Made by a program: the position numbers and the translations under genes. Below are positions 11,211 through 23,271 of a stretch of 64,000 bases of DNA, piece after piece. Positions within the stretch are counted from its first letter, which is position 1; the number at the start of each line of letters is the position of its first letter. Source of the DNA: Phlegmacium glaucopus. Its lineage: Eukaryota; Basidiomycota; Agaricomycetes; Agaricales; Cortinariaceae. Below the pieces are notes generated by a model. It was not told where the DNA came from, ran no database searches, and was given only the letters and a program-made list of their open reading frames with translations. Location of the stretch: positions 48,607 to 112,606 of the forward strand of contig MU130082.1 of NCBI GenBank assembly GCA_015039465.1. Reading direction: 5' to 3'.

Positions 11211-13735
11211 ATCAGTGACAACAACAGCGATTTTTTGACAAGTCATTTACGGCAACAACAATGGTCTTGTTAATGAAAACGACGTATTCGCCTGAAATTT
11301 GAAGATGCTGGCCCAAGACTCAAGTTAATGATAATCCACCCACTGGCAGGTTCACCCAGTTGTAGCTTGCTGTAATTCTAAGTGTTTAGGCATAAAATAA
11401 GTTTATATTAATATCTGTACCTAGGCACAAAAATTCCTAGATGGCATACAAGTAAACTTCAATGTTTGTAAGTAGTAAGTACTAAGAAATAAGCAATAGT
11501 ACTTTACCTCATTTTGGTAGGCAAATGACTGAGGTCTACAGTGAACAAGTGTACCTTTGTATTCTGAACTCCATAGACCACTTACATCTGAATTGGATAT
11601 CACAAGCTGATCACAAGTGACAACTTGGACTCATGCACCCATCATTTTAAACCATTTCTCCTGCTGCCTCACCATAATAATTTATCATGGTGATTTTATT
11701 ACTCTAATACTATGTCATATCTTACTCATTCCTCTATGCCCTAGCTGAGAGCTGTCATTTTGCTCTACTAGTACTTGTCAAGTTGTACCACTGTTGTAAT
11801 TTAGTTCATTTCTTACTTTTGCATATATAGTATTTCACTGTGACATTTCTCTTCAGTTGTTTGCTTTTATCACTTGCAAACATTGAGTGAGCTTAAATCC
11901 TTACATATTTCATTTGCTTACCATGTATTTGAAGCTTTTGTTATCATGATATCTCTTTCAGGTAAATTTGAATAAATTCATTTGCTTTATCACTCACAGA
12001 CACTGAGTTTTATTATATTTCCCAAGATATTTCAAGCTAAACTAAAAGTAAGGCAATAAGAATACTGAAGGTGCAAAGCTTGGCACATTATGCATGTTTG
12101 GAAGTTGGTGTAGCTACAGTACAGCAGGTAAATAGTAACAGCACCTTCAAATTTTGCTTGCACAACACCAAATTTTACCAATTTTCTGATGGGGTTCACT
12201 CATTTGTATACATTAGAACTGCTTTCCAAGAGAATGATTTTTTTTTACTATGTCATTGTCTCAGGAATTCATGCTTAGCATTCTCAAGATCCTCATTTTC
12301 AATTTCTACCAAAACTTGACCAAACCATATATTTTAAGGTGGGGAACACATCTACTCCTCAATGCGATTCTAACACACCAAAAATCGTCATCGTAGGCCT
12401 AGCGGATCCCGAGATACTTGATTGACATTAGAATTTTGCCACATGTGACATGATGTGACCTGCCACAACTTCATTAAAAACAAATTAAAAACAGCATTGT
12501 CCATATTGGGAACTCATTTTAACTTTTTATTAACACATATTGCTTCTAAATATCTCCAAAATCACTTGAGGCAACGTCGAGGAGCAGGAAAGTTATTAGA
12601 AATCCATTCCCAAAATTTCAATGTCACAGATATATATTACTAAATTAGTAATCCGGCACACCGGTGACTAAGTTCGGTCGGCTAACGGTGTTCGCTGATC
12701 AAAAACAGGGCAGTCCAGGTTCTGTTGCCATACATGTGAGAACGTCGAGATCAGATGATGTAATTCCCACTGCAGGATGAAGTTCTCACGGCCGTATCAA
12801 CCACAAATATATTGAAGACTGGGAGTTACATAAATACATGCAAATTTGGGGCCATTCAATAGACAGCTCCGTCTGGATGAGTCCGAAGACTATGAAAGAT
12901 ACGGTTCAAACTAATTTTTCTCAGAGATTATCTTTCAAACGAGCCTAAAGTAACATCTGTAGTATAATTAGCATGTTCTGTACTGTTGAATTTTTTCCTG
13001 AATTTTTTGAATTTTTCCGGAATTTTTCGAGTCTATTTTTAGCATACCCCTCTAAACCCATGACTGGTCATAACCCATAACCTGGGCCTTCCACCGAGGG
13101 GTATGGGTTAAGAGGGGGTTCGACTGTAATTCATTTGTTTTGTGTCAGGTCGTTGTGGACCTTGTGGTTTAGAAAACCGCTAAATATTGGTTGCCAGGTA
13201 CACTTTTGAACTCCGAAATTAAGGTTTAGATTTGAAAAATCAAGTTAGCCTTATGGAAAGTCACCCACTATTTTCTTAGAAGACGTAGACCTAGTCTCCC
13301 GAAGGCAGCCCATATGCACCTGAATATACCCTCAGATCCCATATCCGGAAAGTCAAAATTTTTCCAATTTTTATCCGGACAGTTTAGGCCAATTTCTATC
13401 CGGACGAGGATATGGCTATTTCTATTTTTTTTCGCTCAGGGGGTCCGTGACGAAACACATATATGGTGTTCAGTTCATGACCCTGCCGTGATGGTTAATT
13501 GAACATCCCGTCGAAATGATACACTGTACAGTACGCAGCATTGCAGAGCAGCATTGGTAAGTATAGCGCTAGCGGTTCGGGTGTGATACCTGGACATAGG
13601 AATCAAGAGTGTCTCTAAGCTGCTCGCACAACTATCGTAATAAGTTCTCTTCCTTCCTTTCGCATTGGACTACAAAAATTATCGTTTTGCTCTTGGTAGA
13701 AATAGCAAATGCCCTGTAATCTATTTGCTAGGTTA
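11211..13735. other. AT-rich geneless region
   Basis: No ORF with recognisable content and no plausible spliced gene was found on either strand. Codon-like structure is absent and oligo-T/A runs are frequent. Near 13,043-13,130 an imperfect inverted pair (cataccectc-type: ATACCCCTC against GAGGGGTAT) sits next to ttaagagggggttcgactgt, which resembles the end of a Tc1/pogo-type element; its partner end was not found. Confidence 0.5.
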
Positions 13736-14053
13736 TTGGCTTAGGAGATATATTTGCGATGCTGCAAGGTACAATCTAATCTGTATAAATGTACTAACGG
13801 AACTGGGAATGGTAGCGACGAGGCGGAATCCGAGAATCGAATAATTTTATCCTGTGATGCAGTTTCTAAGATTCCAACTTCGTCAAACCGGGGTTGAGCG
13901 GAGGCATGGCTACGGAAGGACCAACATTGAAACAAGCCTAAGGCGCTTCGTAGTCATGACGGAGAGAAACCCATAAGACGCGAGTCAAGCCTTAGGCTAG
14001 TTGCGTTGCTTTGCATGCAGATGCGGGTTAAGGGGGAGCATGTTGATGTGGAG

Positions 14054-15178
14054 TCATCCCAAATAATCTAAACAGCGCCAATATTCAAGAAAAGCGTGTG
14101 AGCGCCAGCGACCAAATTTCTTAACCATATCTGGAGGTACATCCGAGATGAGATAAAAGGTCGTTCCACCAATGCGGAAACAATGACCCGTTATTCGGGG
14201 GTATCCCTTTTGAGTAGCTCGCAGGATTTGGTTGATGCGACGGATGAACTTAGTCCTTGTGAGGGTGACGACGTTGTTGCTGGCATCCCTATATGCTGCT
14301 ATAGGGTGGGTAATCACTAGACGGTTTTTTATAAAATGCTTATGAATCGCGTGGATGGGATCCAAGGGAGGTTCCTGTCGAGGGATCCAGACGTTGTCGC
14401 CTCGAGCCTTCTGAGTTTTCGACCATGGGAGGTGGAGATTGCATGCACCATTCGATGCAGTGGATTCTGTGATGTGCGCGAATGTGGCATGACGGTGTGG
14501 GTTAAAGTTATTTAAGTCCTGGGTAGGGGGAAGAATCTCGCCGATTCGCAGTTGACAGAAGAATGCAAGGAAACAGATAGCACGTATACAGTTATCCACA
14601 CCGGAGGATCTGTCTAGACCTGAATTCAGGTCGTCTAACATGGAGATTGTGACAGGTGCCCTTTTGCTGAAAAAGGAAGAAGGGGGCCGTAGTTCTTCAA
14701 CGCCTTTCAGAGTGAGCTTTAAACGATCACCGCCGAACCAAGGTAATCCCCTTCTGCTATGTTCTTTTTTGATCGCAGAAATTTTGGCACTGACAGTTTT
14801 CCCAGCGAGTCTACCAGAGTAAGATGAAGACCATGCAATCAGGAGGTCTTCTTTGGCAGGGAGTGCGCGGTCGGCAGGAATGCCGAGACGAAGACAAAAT
14901 GCAAGGAACTCGCGTAGTCTACTCGCATCCTTCGTCTGCGTAGATTTAGTTGTTGCGGCCCCTTGGGTCTGATGGATTTGAACCATGAGGTCCGCTGGAA
15001 AAACCATGGGCGATGGTCCTGGGAATGTTGGAGGTATGGGAGTGATCGGGCGTAATGCTTGATATGGGTAGGGTTGAGGACGGAAACGGTGGTAATTAAC
15101 ATGACCACCATGGGAACGAGCCACATTGTATAAATCAATGTGTTGGGAGGATGAATGAATCTGTCGAAGAGGAGGCAT
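14054..15178 (-). CDS. DIRS tyrosine recombinase
   Basis: A 374-residue single-exon ORF. The Pro-rich N-terminus (about 1-65) is followed by a SAM-like core-binding region (about 80-165, with TKDASRLREFLAFCLRLGI) and a catalytic domain. Catalytic residues of the tyrosine recombinase family are visible: Arg211 in QLRIGEI, His332 and Arg335 in GHCFRIGG, and nucleophile Tyr366 in FLEYWRCL, with His361 in the second-histidine position. In DIRS elements this enzyme inserts a circular cDNA intermediate without target-site duplication. It begins 102 bp downstream of the RT ORF on the same transcript; how it is translated is not evident. It is complete and free of stops, so this copy may be recent. 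Confidence 0.9.
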   Translation of the reverse strand: MPPLRQIHSSSQHIDLYNVARSHGGHVNYHRFRPQPYPYQALRPITPIPPTFPGPSPMVFPADLMVQIHQTQGAATTKSTQTKDASRLREFLAFCLRLGIPADRALPAKEDLLIAWSSSYSGRLAGKTVSAKISAIKKEHSRRGLPWFGGDRLKLTLKGVEELRPPSSFFSKRAPVTISMLDDLNSGLDRSSGVDNCIRAICFLAFFCQLRIGEILPPTQDLNNFNPHRHATFAHITESTASNGACNLHLPWSKTQKARGDNVWIPRQEPPLDPIHAIHKHFIKNRLVITHPIAAYRDASNNVVTLTRTKFIRRINQILRATQKGYPRITGHCFRIGGTTFYLISDVPPDMVKKFGRWRSHAFLEYWRCLDYLG

Positions 15179-15279
15179 GACGAATAGGGGAAGTGCTGAC
15201 GAGATGGGGGTGGAAGAAAGAAAGGGACGTCAGAAATCGCCCAAAGCTCATGGTCAGATTTCGAATTGGAGTTCGATCG

Positions 15280-17358
15280 TCATAAACATAATTGGGGGTC
15301 ATGATAGTCTACAGGCTTGTGTACATACTGGGATAGGTGCGGTGGTAGTTTAGGCGGAAAAGCGTAAAGAAAGTTCCTACTAGGGAAAGAGCCTCTAGAG
15401 GGGCCATCAGCAAGGTTATCTGAAGTCGGGACCCAGTCGGATGAAACCCAGATGTCATGCTCTTGAATAAGTTTAACGATCTCGCGTAAGATCGAGTTTT
15501 GTTGAGTACCACGAGAACGCCCTGCTTGTAGCGCACCGACGACACCTTTATTATCTGAGCGGACAACAATATGGCACCCGGAAATTTTACCAGAGATGAG
15601 GGTACGAACGGCAAGTTCGACCGCCACCATCTCGGCCCAACCGATATCGCGACCATCGGTTCTCCACCCCTCTTTAAGCTGCCAAGCGAGCCACTTTCCA
15701 TCCAGGACCAAACCAATACCCCAGGTTGTGGAAGCATCAACGAATAAGCTAGTGTCAGAGGGAGGTGGGGGACGGATGATCTTGGTGCCCACAAAATGTG
15801 ATTGGAGCTTTTCCGACCACCATACCATATCTGTATACGTGCTCATAGATACGCGGTGCTTCGTCAGAGGTGAATTGTCAGATTTAAAACCGCCCCGGAA
15901 TTTATACAGTGAGACCAAGTGAGAGCGACCATCAGGGACTACCAAGCAGACGTGATTTAGAGTACCAATTAGCTTTTCGGCTTCTTTAGCTGTGTGATAG
16001 GAACCAAGCGACCAGGATTGAATGCGTTCACGGTACATAACTTTCTTGGGTTCAGGGAGTTCCACTGTTTTAGCCGAAAGGTCCCACAAGAAACCGATAT
16101 ATTTGAAAGAGGAAGAGAAATCTACAAATTTCTCGTGAGCCCAAGGCCAGCCAAGCTCCTCGGCGACCTCCCACACGAGTTGAGAAGAGTAGGTGAAAGT
16201 GTATGAGCCATCCGAGCGTCTCGCAGAAGGGTAACGAAAGAAAATGAAATCGTCAACCCACTTGATAAGGGCATCGATTCCGTGGTTCAGCAAGATCCAG
16301 ACCATCGCATCGGCCACCCTGCCAAAGATTCCAGGGGAAGGGGATGCTCCAAAGTTCAGAACATGGTCGAGATGTATGAGGCCCTTGATAGAAATGGCTA
16401 GAAACCGACGAGCCGAGGGATGGACAGGAATATTTCGAAATGCCGATTCTACATCGAATATTGCAGCCTCAGAGCCCTCAGGAGCGTCCGCAACCAATAA
16501 GTAACATTCCGAAAAGGATCCCCAAAGACACTGGAAGTTCTTGGAGTCGATTACGGTGTTGATCGATGTCTCTGTAGGGTCGATGATGAAATTCTGGGCG
16601 GTATCGCGCGGTAAGGTATTGAGGTCAATGCAGTTTTTATTTTGTGGGTATGAGTGATTTACGATGACACGGCACTTGCCACAGCTTTGGGTAACGACAG
16701 CGAGAGGTGCAGTACGAAAGTGTCCGATAAGAGAGAATAGTTCATGGGGTTCATAACTGTGCGAAAGTCTACCGAGCTCAATTTCTTTGGCGTATTTCGA
16801 AATAACAAAGTCTTCATCTTCTTTAGAAATGTAGTGATTGCGAGGGATGGAAGTGCAGGAGAGAGAAAAAGATTCTAAACCACAAAGAAAACCCTGCCGG
16901 AGACCAGCCGGAATGTCACGAAACTCATCCAATATGCCAGCGTTGCGTAGTGCTGCCTCCCAAGCGTCCGCTTTCAGCTTGGTGACAATGGGAAAGATAT
17001 GGTCAAGAGGGGCATCTAGCGGAGCTGTGGGAGAGATCTCCACACAAGGAGCATGAGTGGCTGTACATACAGGAGGGACCTCGACGGCAACCGGCGGCAG
17101 CGACATTGAAAGAGATACAGACGATCTTGTTGCCAAGATGGCGGTTGATCCATTTGCCATGTTCGTTGGTGGTGAGACGCTTGGCGCTGCCTTGATGGTC
17201 CCTATGGGGATGTGATTCGCCGCAGAGATAACATCGGGCAGAGGGCGTCGACTGGTTAAGAAAGGACTGCTGGTGGTAACCGCCACGCTGGTGGTTGGAG
17301 AATGTACTGGTAGTGGATGGCCTGCCCCTGCCACGCGAACCGGAAGCAGCACCACCAC
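15280..17358 (-). CDS. DIRS reverse transcriptase and RNase H polyprotein
   Basis: A 692-residue ORF. A low-complexity N-terminus (to about 115) leads to reverse transcriptase motifs: LVADAPEGSEAAIFDVESAF with Asp302, and the active-site box WVDDF with Asp369-Asp370. RNase H follows, with Asp541 (LFVDAS), Glu576 (GWAEMVAVE), Asp602 (VRSDNKG) and Asp651 (DNLADGPSR). VDD rather than YADD is usual for DIRS elements. The first 356 nt overlap the end of the gag ORF in another frame, so the true start of the RT protein is uncertain; frameshifting, reinitiation or splicing from gag would all fit. No protease domain was seen. Confidence 0.9.
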   Translation of the reverse strand: MVVLLPVRVAGAGHPLPVHSPTTSVAVTTSSPFLTSRRPLPDVISAANHIPIGTIKAAPSVSPPTNMANGSTAILATRSSVSLSMSLPPVAVEVPPVCTATHAPCVEISPTAPLDAPLDHIFPIVTKLKADAWEAALRNAGILDEFRDIPAGLRQGFLCGLESFSLSCTSIPRNHYISKEDEDFVISKYAKEIELGRLSHSYEPHELFSLIGHFRTAPLAVVTQSCGKCRVIVNHSYPQNKNCIDLNTLPRDTAQNFIIDPTETSINTVIDSKNFQCLWGSFSECYLLVADAPEGSEAAIFDVESAFRNIPVHPSARRFLAISIKGLIHLDHVLNFGASPSPGIFGRVADAMVWILLNHGIDALIKWVDDFIFFRYPSARRSDGSYTFTYSSQLVWEVAEELGWPWAHEKFVDFSSSFKYIGFLWDLSAKTVELPEPKKVMYRERIQSWSLGSYHTAKEAEKLIGTLNHVCLVVPDGRSHLVSLYKFRGGFKSDNSPLTKHRVSMSTYTDMVWWSEKLQSHFVGTKIIRPPPPSDTSLFVDASTTWGIGLVLDGKWLAWQLKEGWRTDGRDIGWAEMVAVELAVRTLISGKISGCHIVVRSDNKGVVGALQAGRSRGTQQNSILREIVKLIQEHDIWVSSDWVPTSDNLADGPSRGSFPSRNFLYAFPPKLPPHLSQYVHKPVDYHDPQLCL

Positions 17359-19416
17359 TGAATGAAGTGTTGTGCGTGCGATGACCTTGGGAGGTGGAAT
17401 TGGACATGGGACGGAGTTGCTCGAGCAAAGAGGGTATCAGATTCTTTATCTTGTACTGATGAAAAAGGTGTTCGTCAAATATAAGCCCAAAAGAATCATC
17501 CCGTCGGCCTACCCAGGAGGTATATGACTCAATGATGTAGCCGCGATACGAGGGCCAATCCTGAGTATAATCGGGTCGGGATGCAATGATGCTAAAGAAA
17601 TCCCGGAACATGCTAGCACAAGCGAGCGCCCGCTGGCCCCCAGGCTGAGTGTCATCACCAAGAACGAGGTACTTCCGGAGACCGCGCGTGAAGTTTTCCC
17701 GGATCTCAGTGAAGTCATCAGTCGACATGTAGTGGTCTTTCATGGGCGTGAGCGTCTTCTGCTTCAGCCTTATCTCGCCCCTCTCATTCATCCCAATTTC
17801 GGTGTCAAAGGTATCCGTCGCTCGCGTAGCATTTGAACAGGCTTTGTGGGTGCATAGAGATAAGGGAATGTAGTTCTTAAAACCTCCCCGTAGTTCCTTG
17901 ATGACCGCAATAGGAAGTTCGCTGGTGGCATTTGTAATCGTGCGGGAGAAAAACTGGTGCATAGGTTCCACCGGTTGCGTGCTCGCAGGTGGAAAGGATG
18001 CCGAAGACCCCAAAGCTGCAGCAATGGCAGCGATTAAATCAGCATTGATCACCGGATGGGCTTGGTTGTCAGCAGGTGGGAGCGTCGGATGCGAAGGAAG
18101 TAGGTCAAGGAGGGGGGTCATAGGTTCATACATGGGTTTCTGAGCAAGTGCAGGAGTATGGGAGGGAGGTAACCTATGTGGAGGACTGGCTCGCGGAGCA
18201 GAGCCCCCAGTAGGAGAAGTAGGCTATATGCGTGTCAGCAGACTACTAATGAGGAAGAAACAAAGGAGACTAACGCCATGCGAGCGGGTCTCTGCAAGAT
18301 GTGGCATGCGGCCCTCTGGGGAGTTCAGAGCAGAAAGAGCTCTGCCAAAAAGTGACTATATGCGCGTCATTACACGGAAAAAAAGGGTATAAACATGAAA
18401 CTAACATTCGGTGCCAGGCGAGGCTGCGTAGATGTCAAGTGCGTGGATGCAGGAACATGCATGTTCCGCCTCTGAATGCGTTCAGAGGCCTGGCTCAGCA
18501 GGCCATGAGAAAGGTGGAGAGCAGGCTCAGGGCGTTCTGCGAACGCCTGGCTGTCGACGCACTGGCCAGCTGGCCTTGGGCACACAGAATGTGGTGCCTG
18601 TATGCTATAGGAGGAACCGCCCACAGCGGGGGCAGGGGCGTAGCCCAGAGTCTGGAAAGCACCGGATATGGGCAGCAAGCCCTGGGCAGCGGCCCATGCA
18701 ACATTGTCGACATGCGAGCGGCGTGAAGAGGGTGAGGTGACACTAGGACCAGCGGGTCTGTGCAAAAGAGGATTGGAAGCGATTGGGCTCGAGACAGGAG
18801 CCACGTTCAAAAGGGAACAATCTGAACGCGGGGGCGTGCTAGGATGTGGTGTAGCGCTAGGGATTGCAAAAAAGGGAGCGTGGAGGGAAGGACGGTATGA
18901 AGGAGCAGGCTGTAATGGAGTGAGTGGTTCGATACCTTGTCGAGGAGACCCAGGAGCGTCTCCAGTGGCGGAACGCTTACGTCCTGCAGAAAACTCCCCA
19001 GCAGCCTCAAAACTTGCCCGGGGTATGATGGTGTCCCGAGAGCCACCAACATTCCCAAGCGAGTTCGATATGCCACTAGGTCGCTCACGCAGTGAAGAAC
19101 TCGCATCAATAGGGGATGGAAGAACCTCATAAACGTAGCCGGCAACACGTTTGGCACCAGGAGGAGCAGGTGTGAACACAGCGGCAGGAGGAGGAGGGAC
19201 GGGAATGGACGTTGCTCTTGAGGCAACGCGTGAAGAACGACGAACCTCCAGTCTTGAAAAATTCGAGGGAGCCACAACCTGATGGGCCAATGCCACTCCC
19301 AAATGCCGTACAGGCTCTGCCACAAAGGCATCAGACAAAGGCCCAGAACCCTGCCCGCTATCAGTGTCAACAGCGGTTGACCTCGAAGGGACAGGGACGT
19401 TCGCATTTCGAGGCAT
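17003..19416 (-). CDS. DIRS gag-like protein, probably spliced from three exons
   Basis: Two ORFs join in frame if two introns are removed: exons 19416-18406, 18355-18275 and 18223-17003, all phase 0, giving 770 residues. The N-terminal third is Pro/Ser/Ala-rich with no fold evident. The C-terminal exon has a helical region (LRKYLVLGDDTQPGGQRALA, IASRPDYTQDWPSYRGY) and then Cys/His motifs: CYLCGESHPHRDH and a CCCH-like CRRGPSCMYSHSCSLC, expected to bind nucleic acid. Introns inside DIRS elements have been reported in some animals; here splicing is inferred from frame and GT-AG sites only. If it is not spliced, there are two separate ORFs, starting at 19416 and 18133. Confidence 0.7.
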
Positions 19417-20590
19417 GGTCGAACAAAGAAAGTGATGAAAAGGAAGGAATCACAGAACGAGAAGAACAAGTGAGAGGACTTGTGTGCGATAAGAGGGAAA
19501 AACAACGAAGAATGAGAATACAAGAGTGAGCGAAAACTTGAATGAAGGACGTGAATGAAGGACGTATACTAAGGGTTGCAAATACGAAATCGTAAATGAA
19601 AGATGTGTACTAAAGGTTGCAAGTACAAAAAGAGCTAATAAGAGGACGAAGGTTTTGTAATAAGAGAACAAATGAATAAATAACCAGAAATGCGAACGAA
19701 CGATCAAGCTTGATGGTGGATGAAGATAGAAGGGCGAGGGATCACATGATCCCAACGCGTTTACATTTCTATTACGCAAAACATCAGTACATTATACTCG
19801 TTCCTCGATCATCTACCTCCACAATCGCATGGACGATCCAATTATCAGAATGTACACAAAGTTATTATAAACCTCGCACGCACCCCGTAATTTAGTATAT
19901 GGAACAACAATTCTGTTCGCACTTTAATTTTCATCCGTTATGAATTAGAAGCGGTGCTGGGTATATTTCTGTAAGTGCGTAAACGTTCCTGGTTCGAAAC
20001 GGATACAGTAAGTTTATTGAGGGTAAGTCGGAAATATTGATTTCCGATGGTGCGAGCGCTTAAGTCACGTGACGTGATATACGATGACAATTAAATGTAA
20101 TCCGTATTGAGATTCGAGAAATAGTGCAGTAAAGAGATTTTTAAGGTCCCTTTATGAGAATGAGATAAGAACTTGAGCTAGCTAATGAGGGGTGATTTTC
20201 CACTGCCTTTCTACAGTAAATACGAGCTGCTTTTATATGTAGGAAGGAAAGAAATTTTAAAATGAAATCTCTTTAGCGTCTGATCTTTAAGAAATTTTAT
20301 GCTGTTTTAATTTAATTTAAGAGCGTCCTAGCTCTTTTTTAGGTATGTTCATTTTTCACTTTCCTTGCGCGCGCCCGGTCCTGGCCGTACTCTTGATGCT
20401 TGTGCGTTACTTTTCCAGAACGGGACAAGTCACGCGTGACTCATTTCTAAAATGGGAAATCGTCTTTCGTGCGTGCGCTTGCTCGTGTGAACGAACTCCG
20501 TTCCTTACATTTCCATGATTCCATAAAATATTGACGGAGCGCAAGCAGGTAGACCTTTTACGCAAGATTTTTCCTCTCTAAACTATCGAA
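19417..20590. other. Probable DIRS 5' region and downstream flank of the NACHT gene
   Basis: No coding sequence seen. 19,540-19,640 contains a short imperfect direct repeat (gtatactaagggttgca and gtgtactaaaggttgca). The part nearest 19,417 is likely the retroelement leader; the 3' end of the NACHT gene lies just beyond 20,590. No terminal repeat could be matched to the other side of the element. Confidence 0.4.
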
Positions 20591-23271
20591 CTAAAGACTG
20601 GCTTGACGTCGCTCAAAGACTCGTTGACGACCTAGCGAATCATTATCGGTTCTTTTTTTGGCTTGAATACTACAGTTTTCATTGTTACTCTTCGCGATGG
20701 CTCCGCGCTGTGGTACTTTCAGCCACGCTGCGACCCACAAGAAAAGAGATAGATAACTTACCTGTAGATATGCTCCCACCCGCGCCGCCAGCTCGGGGAC
20801 AACTACTCCCTTCTTCCTATGCATTATTGTGTTGTTCTTCCTAACCAGTATTTTATTGTTGGTAATTAAGGATACGAGGTCTTGAGCAATTGCGGCTTTG
20901 GGAAGGAGGGCTGCTATACACTTCAAGTACGCAATTTCTGTGATCATTTCAATCGTAGAGCTCGTCATTGTAATGGGATTCTCCACTTTTGTTTTTTGAC
21001 GGAGTTCCTGTTCTGGACTAGGAAGGCTGTCCATGCAGACGAACTTTAAACACCTGACCGCAGCACGAGCATACTTCACATCATCAACAAAATATCTTCC
21101 AGATCGTTTGGGATCCTGAAGAAAGCAACGCAACAATACCAAGTAACTCTGTGGACCTGACCCTGAGTCGGAAGTATGCCCTGCCTTCTCACTTGAGCAC
21201 AATACTCCGAAATTCATCGCATTTTCGTCGATGCTGGTGACCGCCAAGGGGTCGGTTGCCGAATCCAAAAATTCGGGAATGCATCGGGAAATGATATTTG
21301 CGCCAAGCCCATCTTCGTAGATGGAGAGCAAAGTGAGCACGTCGACCAGATCTTGATGTGAGAGATAAACAAAGAGTTGCTCGTTCAAGTGTTCATCGAA
21401 TGTTCTCATATGTCGATCATATATGTCCTTGGAATGCTTAAATGTCTGGAATTTTTTAAGAGTGAGATATTAACACGATGTCTGTCCCAGTAATCATATA
21501 TGAACGCACCTCTGTTTCCTTGACGCAACACAAAAAGGACCATATCCAGTGCATAACATAGCCTTGAAATTCAATAGTTGATGACCAATCTACCTTTCCG
21601 GTCGCAGGTTGCTGGATCCGATAGTGGGAACGACATAGAATGGCGGCAAACTTGAAGTCCAATAGGTCCCGATAAAGTCCTTCCGTTAGGACAGCTTTTT
21701 TGAGATGGATAAGGATTGGATCCCATGAAGAACGCATCGAACCTACCGGTCCGAAGGATGTGAAAAACGTTATGATCACTGTAAAGAAATAGACTTACGA
21801 AGGTCATGTGTCGCTTCGGAGACATATCTCATGTAGCCTCTGGCCAGCGCAGCATGTGACATGCCCAGATCGACATAAAACTTTCCTGACCTCGAAGGAT
21901 CAAGGAGAAAATCAGGAAGAGAGGCGTGTAGGATGCGAATAGGTTGGCGAGGACCTTCCACTGTCAAGACCGAGAGCAAATCGCTAAGAACAAGTTCTAC
22001 TTCTCCCTGTTTCAAGAAAAGCAAATTTTCAATCGTGGCAGGCGCTGAAGTACTACTGCCTCCCTCCGTCGAGATAAATAGTACACCCAGGATAATTAAT
22101 GCAGTTGAGATGTCATTGACGCACGATAAAATATGCATATACAACGCATCCAATTGAGCATATGGAGTATCCTTTGCTGGACGAGGGGAGAGGCCCAGTA
22201 TGACATTAAGACGTTCAGTTGGCTGATGCCTGGGGGAGCTGATGTACTTGATCACAGTTGATGCATAGATGAATTGACAAGATGACCTGCGAACCAGCTC
22301 CTTGATATCATCCTCACTCGGCCAAGAAGAAGGGATATATTGGCGGAGGATATGGGTACTTTTTATGTCATTGAAACATTTCTCAAGCACGATGCAAATA
22401 TCTGAGGCTGCGCGGGAATCCTCGGACAAGTCAATTTCGGTGTATGGTATCGCCTTCAAGTCAACTCCGAATGTTCTGGTGATATGAACTTCAGGACGGC
22501 TAGCGATCAAGAATCTGAACGGAAAAGGAAATTTCTGAAGAGAAGTTCCAATTATTCTCAGCAGCTCGCATTGGATGGCTTGGTCTGAACACTCGTCGAG
22601 GCCATCAATAACAATCAATCCAACACGTGGCCGAATGAAGAGTCGAAGAAATCTCTGCATTGGGGAATTTGCAACGCGGTTAAGCGGTTCAATAACCAAT
22701 TCTCGCATTTGTGTTTCGAGGGATCGGTCAAAGATAGAGGGATCGTCTTCGATGACTTTATTGATAAACTTTTTTGTACGCGGGAAAGATAGTAAAAGTT
22801 GAGACGCAATGGTTGGGAAAACTGATCGACCGTCGCCTCGTTTTGGGTTTGGAGACGTCCTAGAGAAAAAGAAAGAACCAGCCAAAATAGCTTCTATAGC
22901 ACACAGCTCTGCGAAGGATTGAGCTAGCGCAGACTTTCCAACTCCAGCAGTACCACGGAGCCACACCATGGAAGACGATTTTTGTTTGCTCTTCACCCAC
23001 GCCGTGAGTCTTTGAATGATCAATATACGAGTATCAGCGTCGCATTTTGGAGGGTCGAAGCGTTCTCCAGAGTCGTAAGCTGCCCCAGGCACGCTATGTT
23101 TGCGAAGAACACCAATTCCTGGTCATCATAGTACTTTCATCAGCATCATCATGGTCTTCCATCGAAAGCAGTTTTAAACACACCATCGTTACCAATTGTC
23201 CCTTCATTGGTGACATTTCTGCTGCTATATTGTCCGCCATTGATGACCACATTTCTAGAGTTTGCGAACAT
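20591..23271 (-). CDS. NACHT-domain NTPase (fungal NLR-like protein), four exons
   Basis: Exons on the minus strand: 23271-23184, 23118-21799, 21778-21510, 21445-20591; phases agree, 843 residues. The start is the first Met after an in-frame stop and begins MFANSRNVVINGGQYS, a short Asn/Gly-rich leader common in agaric NACHT proteins. The linker RKHSVPGAAYDSGERFDPPK then leads to the NACHT domain: Walker A GTAGVGKS (about 85-92), Walker B LIVIDGLDE (about 197-205). A helical C-terminal region follows, with DPKRSGRYFVD and an earlier DPSRSGKFYVD, and no clear WD40, ankyrin or TPR repeats. Such STAND NTPases act as ligand-gated switches in fungal non-self recognition; the ligand here is unknown. 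A GT at the end of exon 4 (after AYLQ) could give an alternative, shorter C-terminus. The gene upstream encodes a possible death-domain partner. Confidence 0.85.

Larger units (their letters stand above)
13736..19420 (-). mobile_element. DIRS-type tyrosine-recombinase retrotransposon
   Basis: Three consecutive minus-strand reading regions encode a gag-like protein, reverse transcriptase with RNase H, and a tyrosine recombinase, with no aspartic protease or DDE integrase. That gene set defines DIRS-type retroelements, which integrate by recombinase. All catalytic residues that I could check are present and no frame is broken. Terminal repeats (inverted or split direct) should lie in about 13,560-14,050 and 19,420-20,050, but I could not match them by eye, so the boundaries are approximate. 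Confidence 0.85.

Noticed and set aside
13934..14000. Inverted pair aagcctaagg and ccttaggct as the DIRS terminal repeat
   Set aside because: Only 9-10 bp, both within the same end of the element, with no counterpart near 19,500-20,000.
19980..20010. gttcgaaac phrase resembling a tRNA T-loop
   Set aside because: No acceptor stem, anticodon arm or D-arm could be paired around it.
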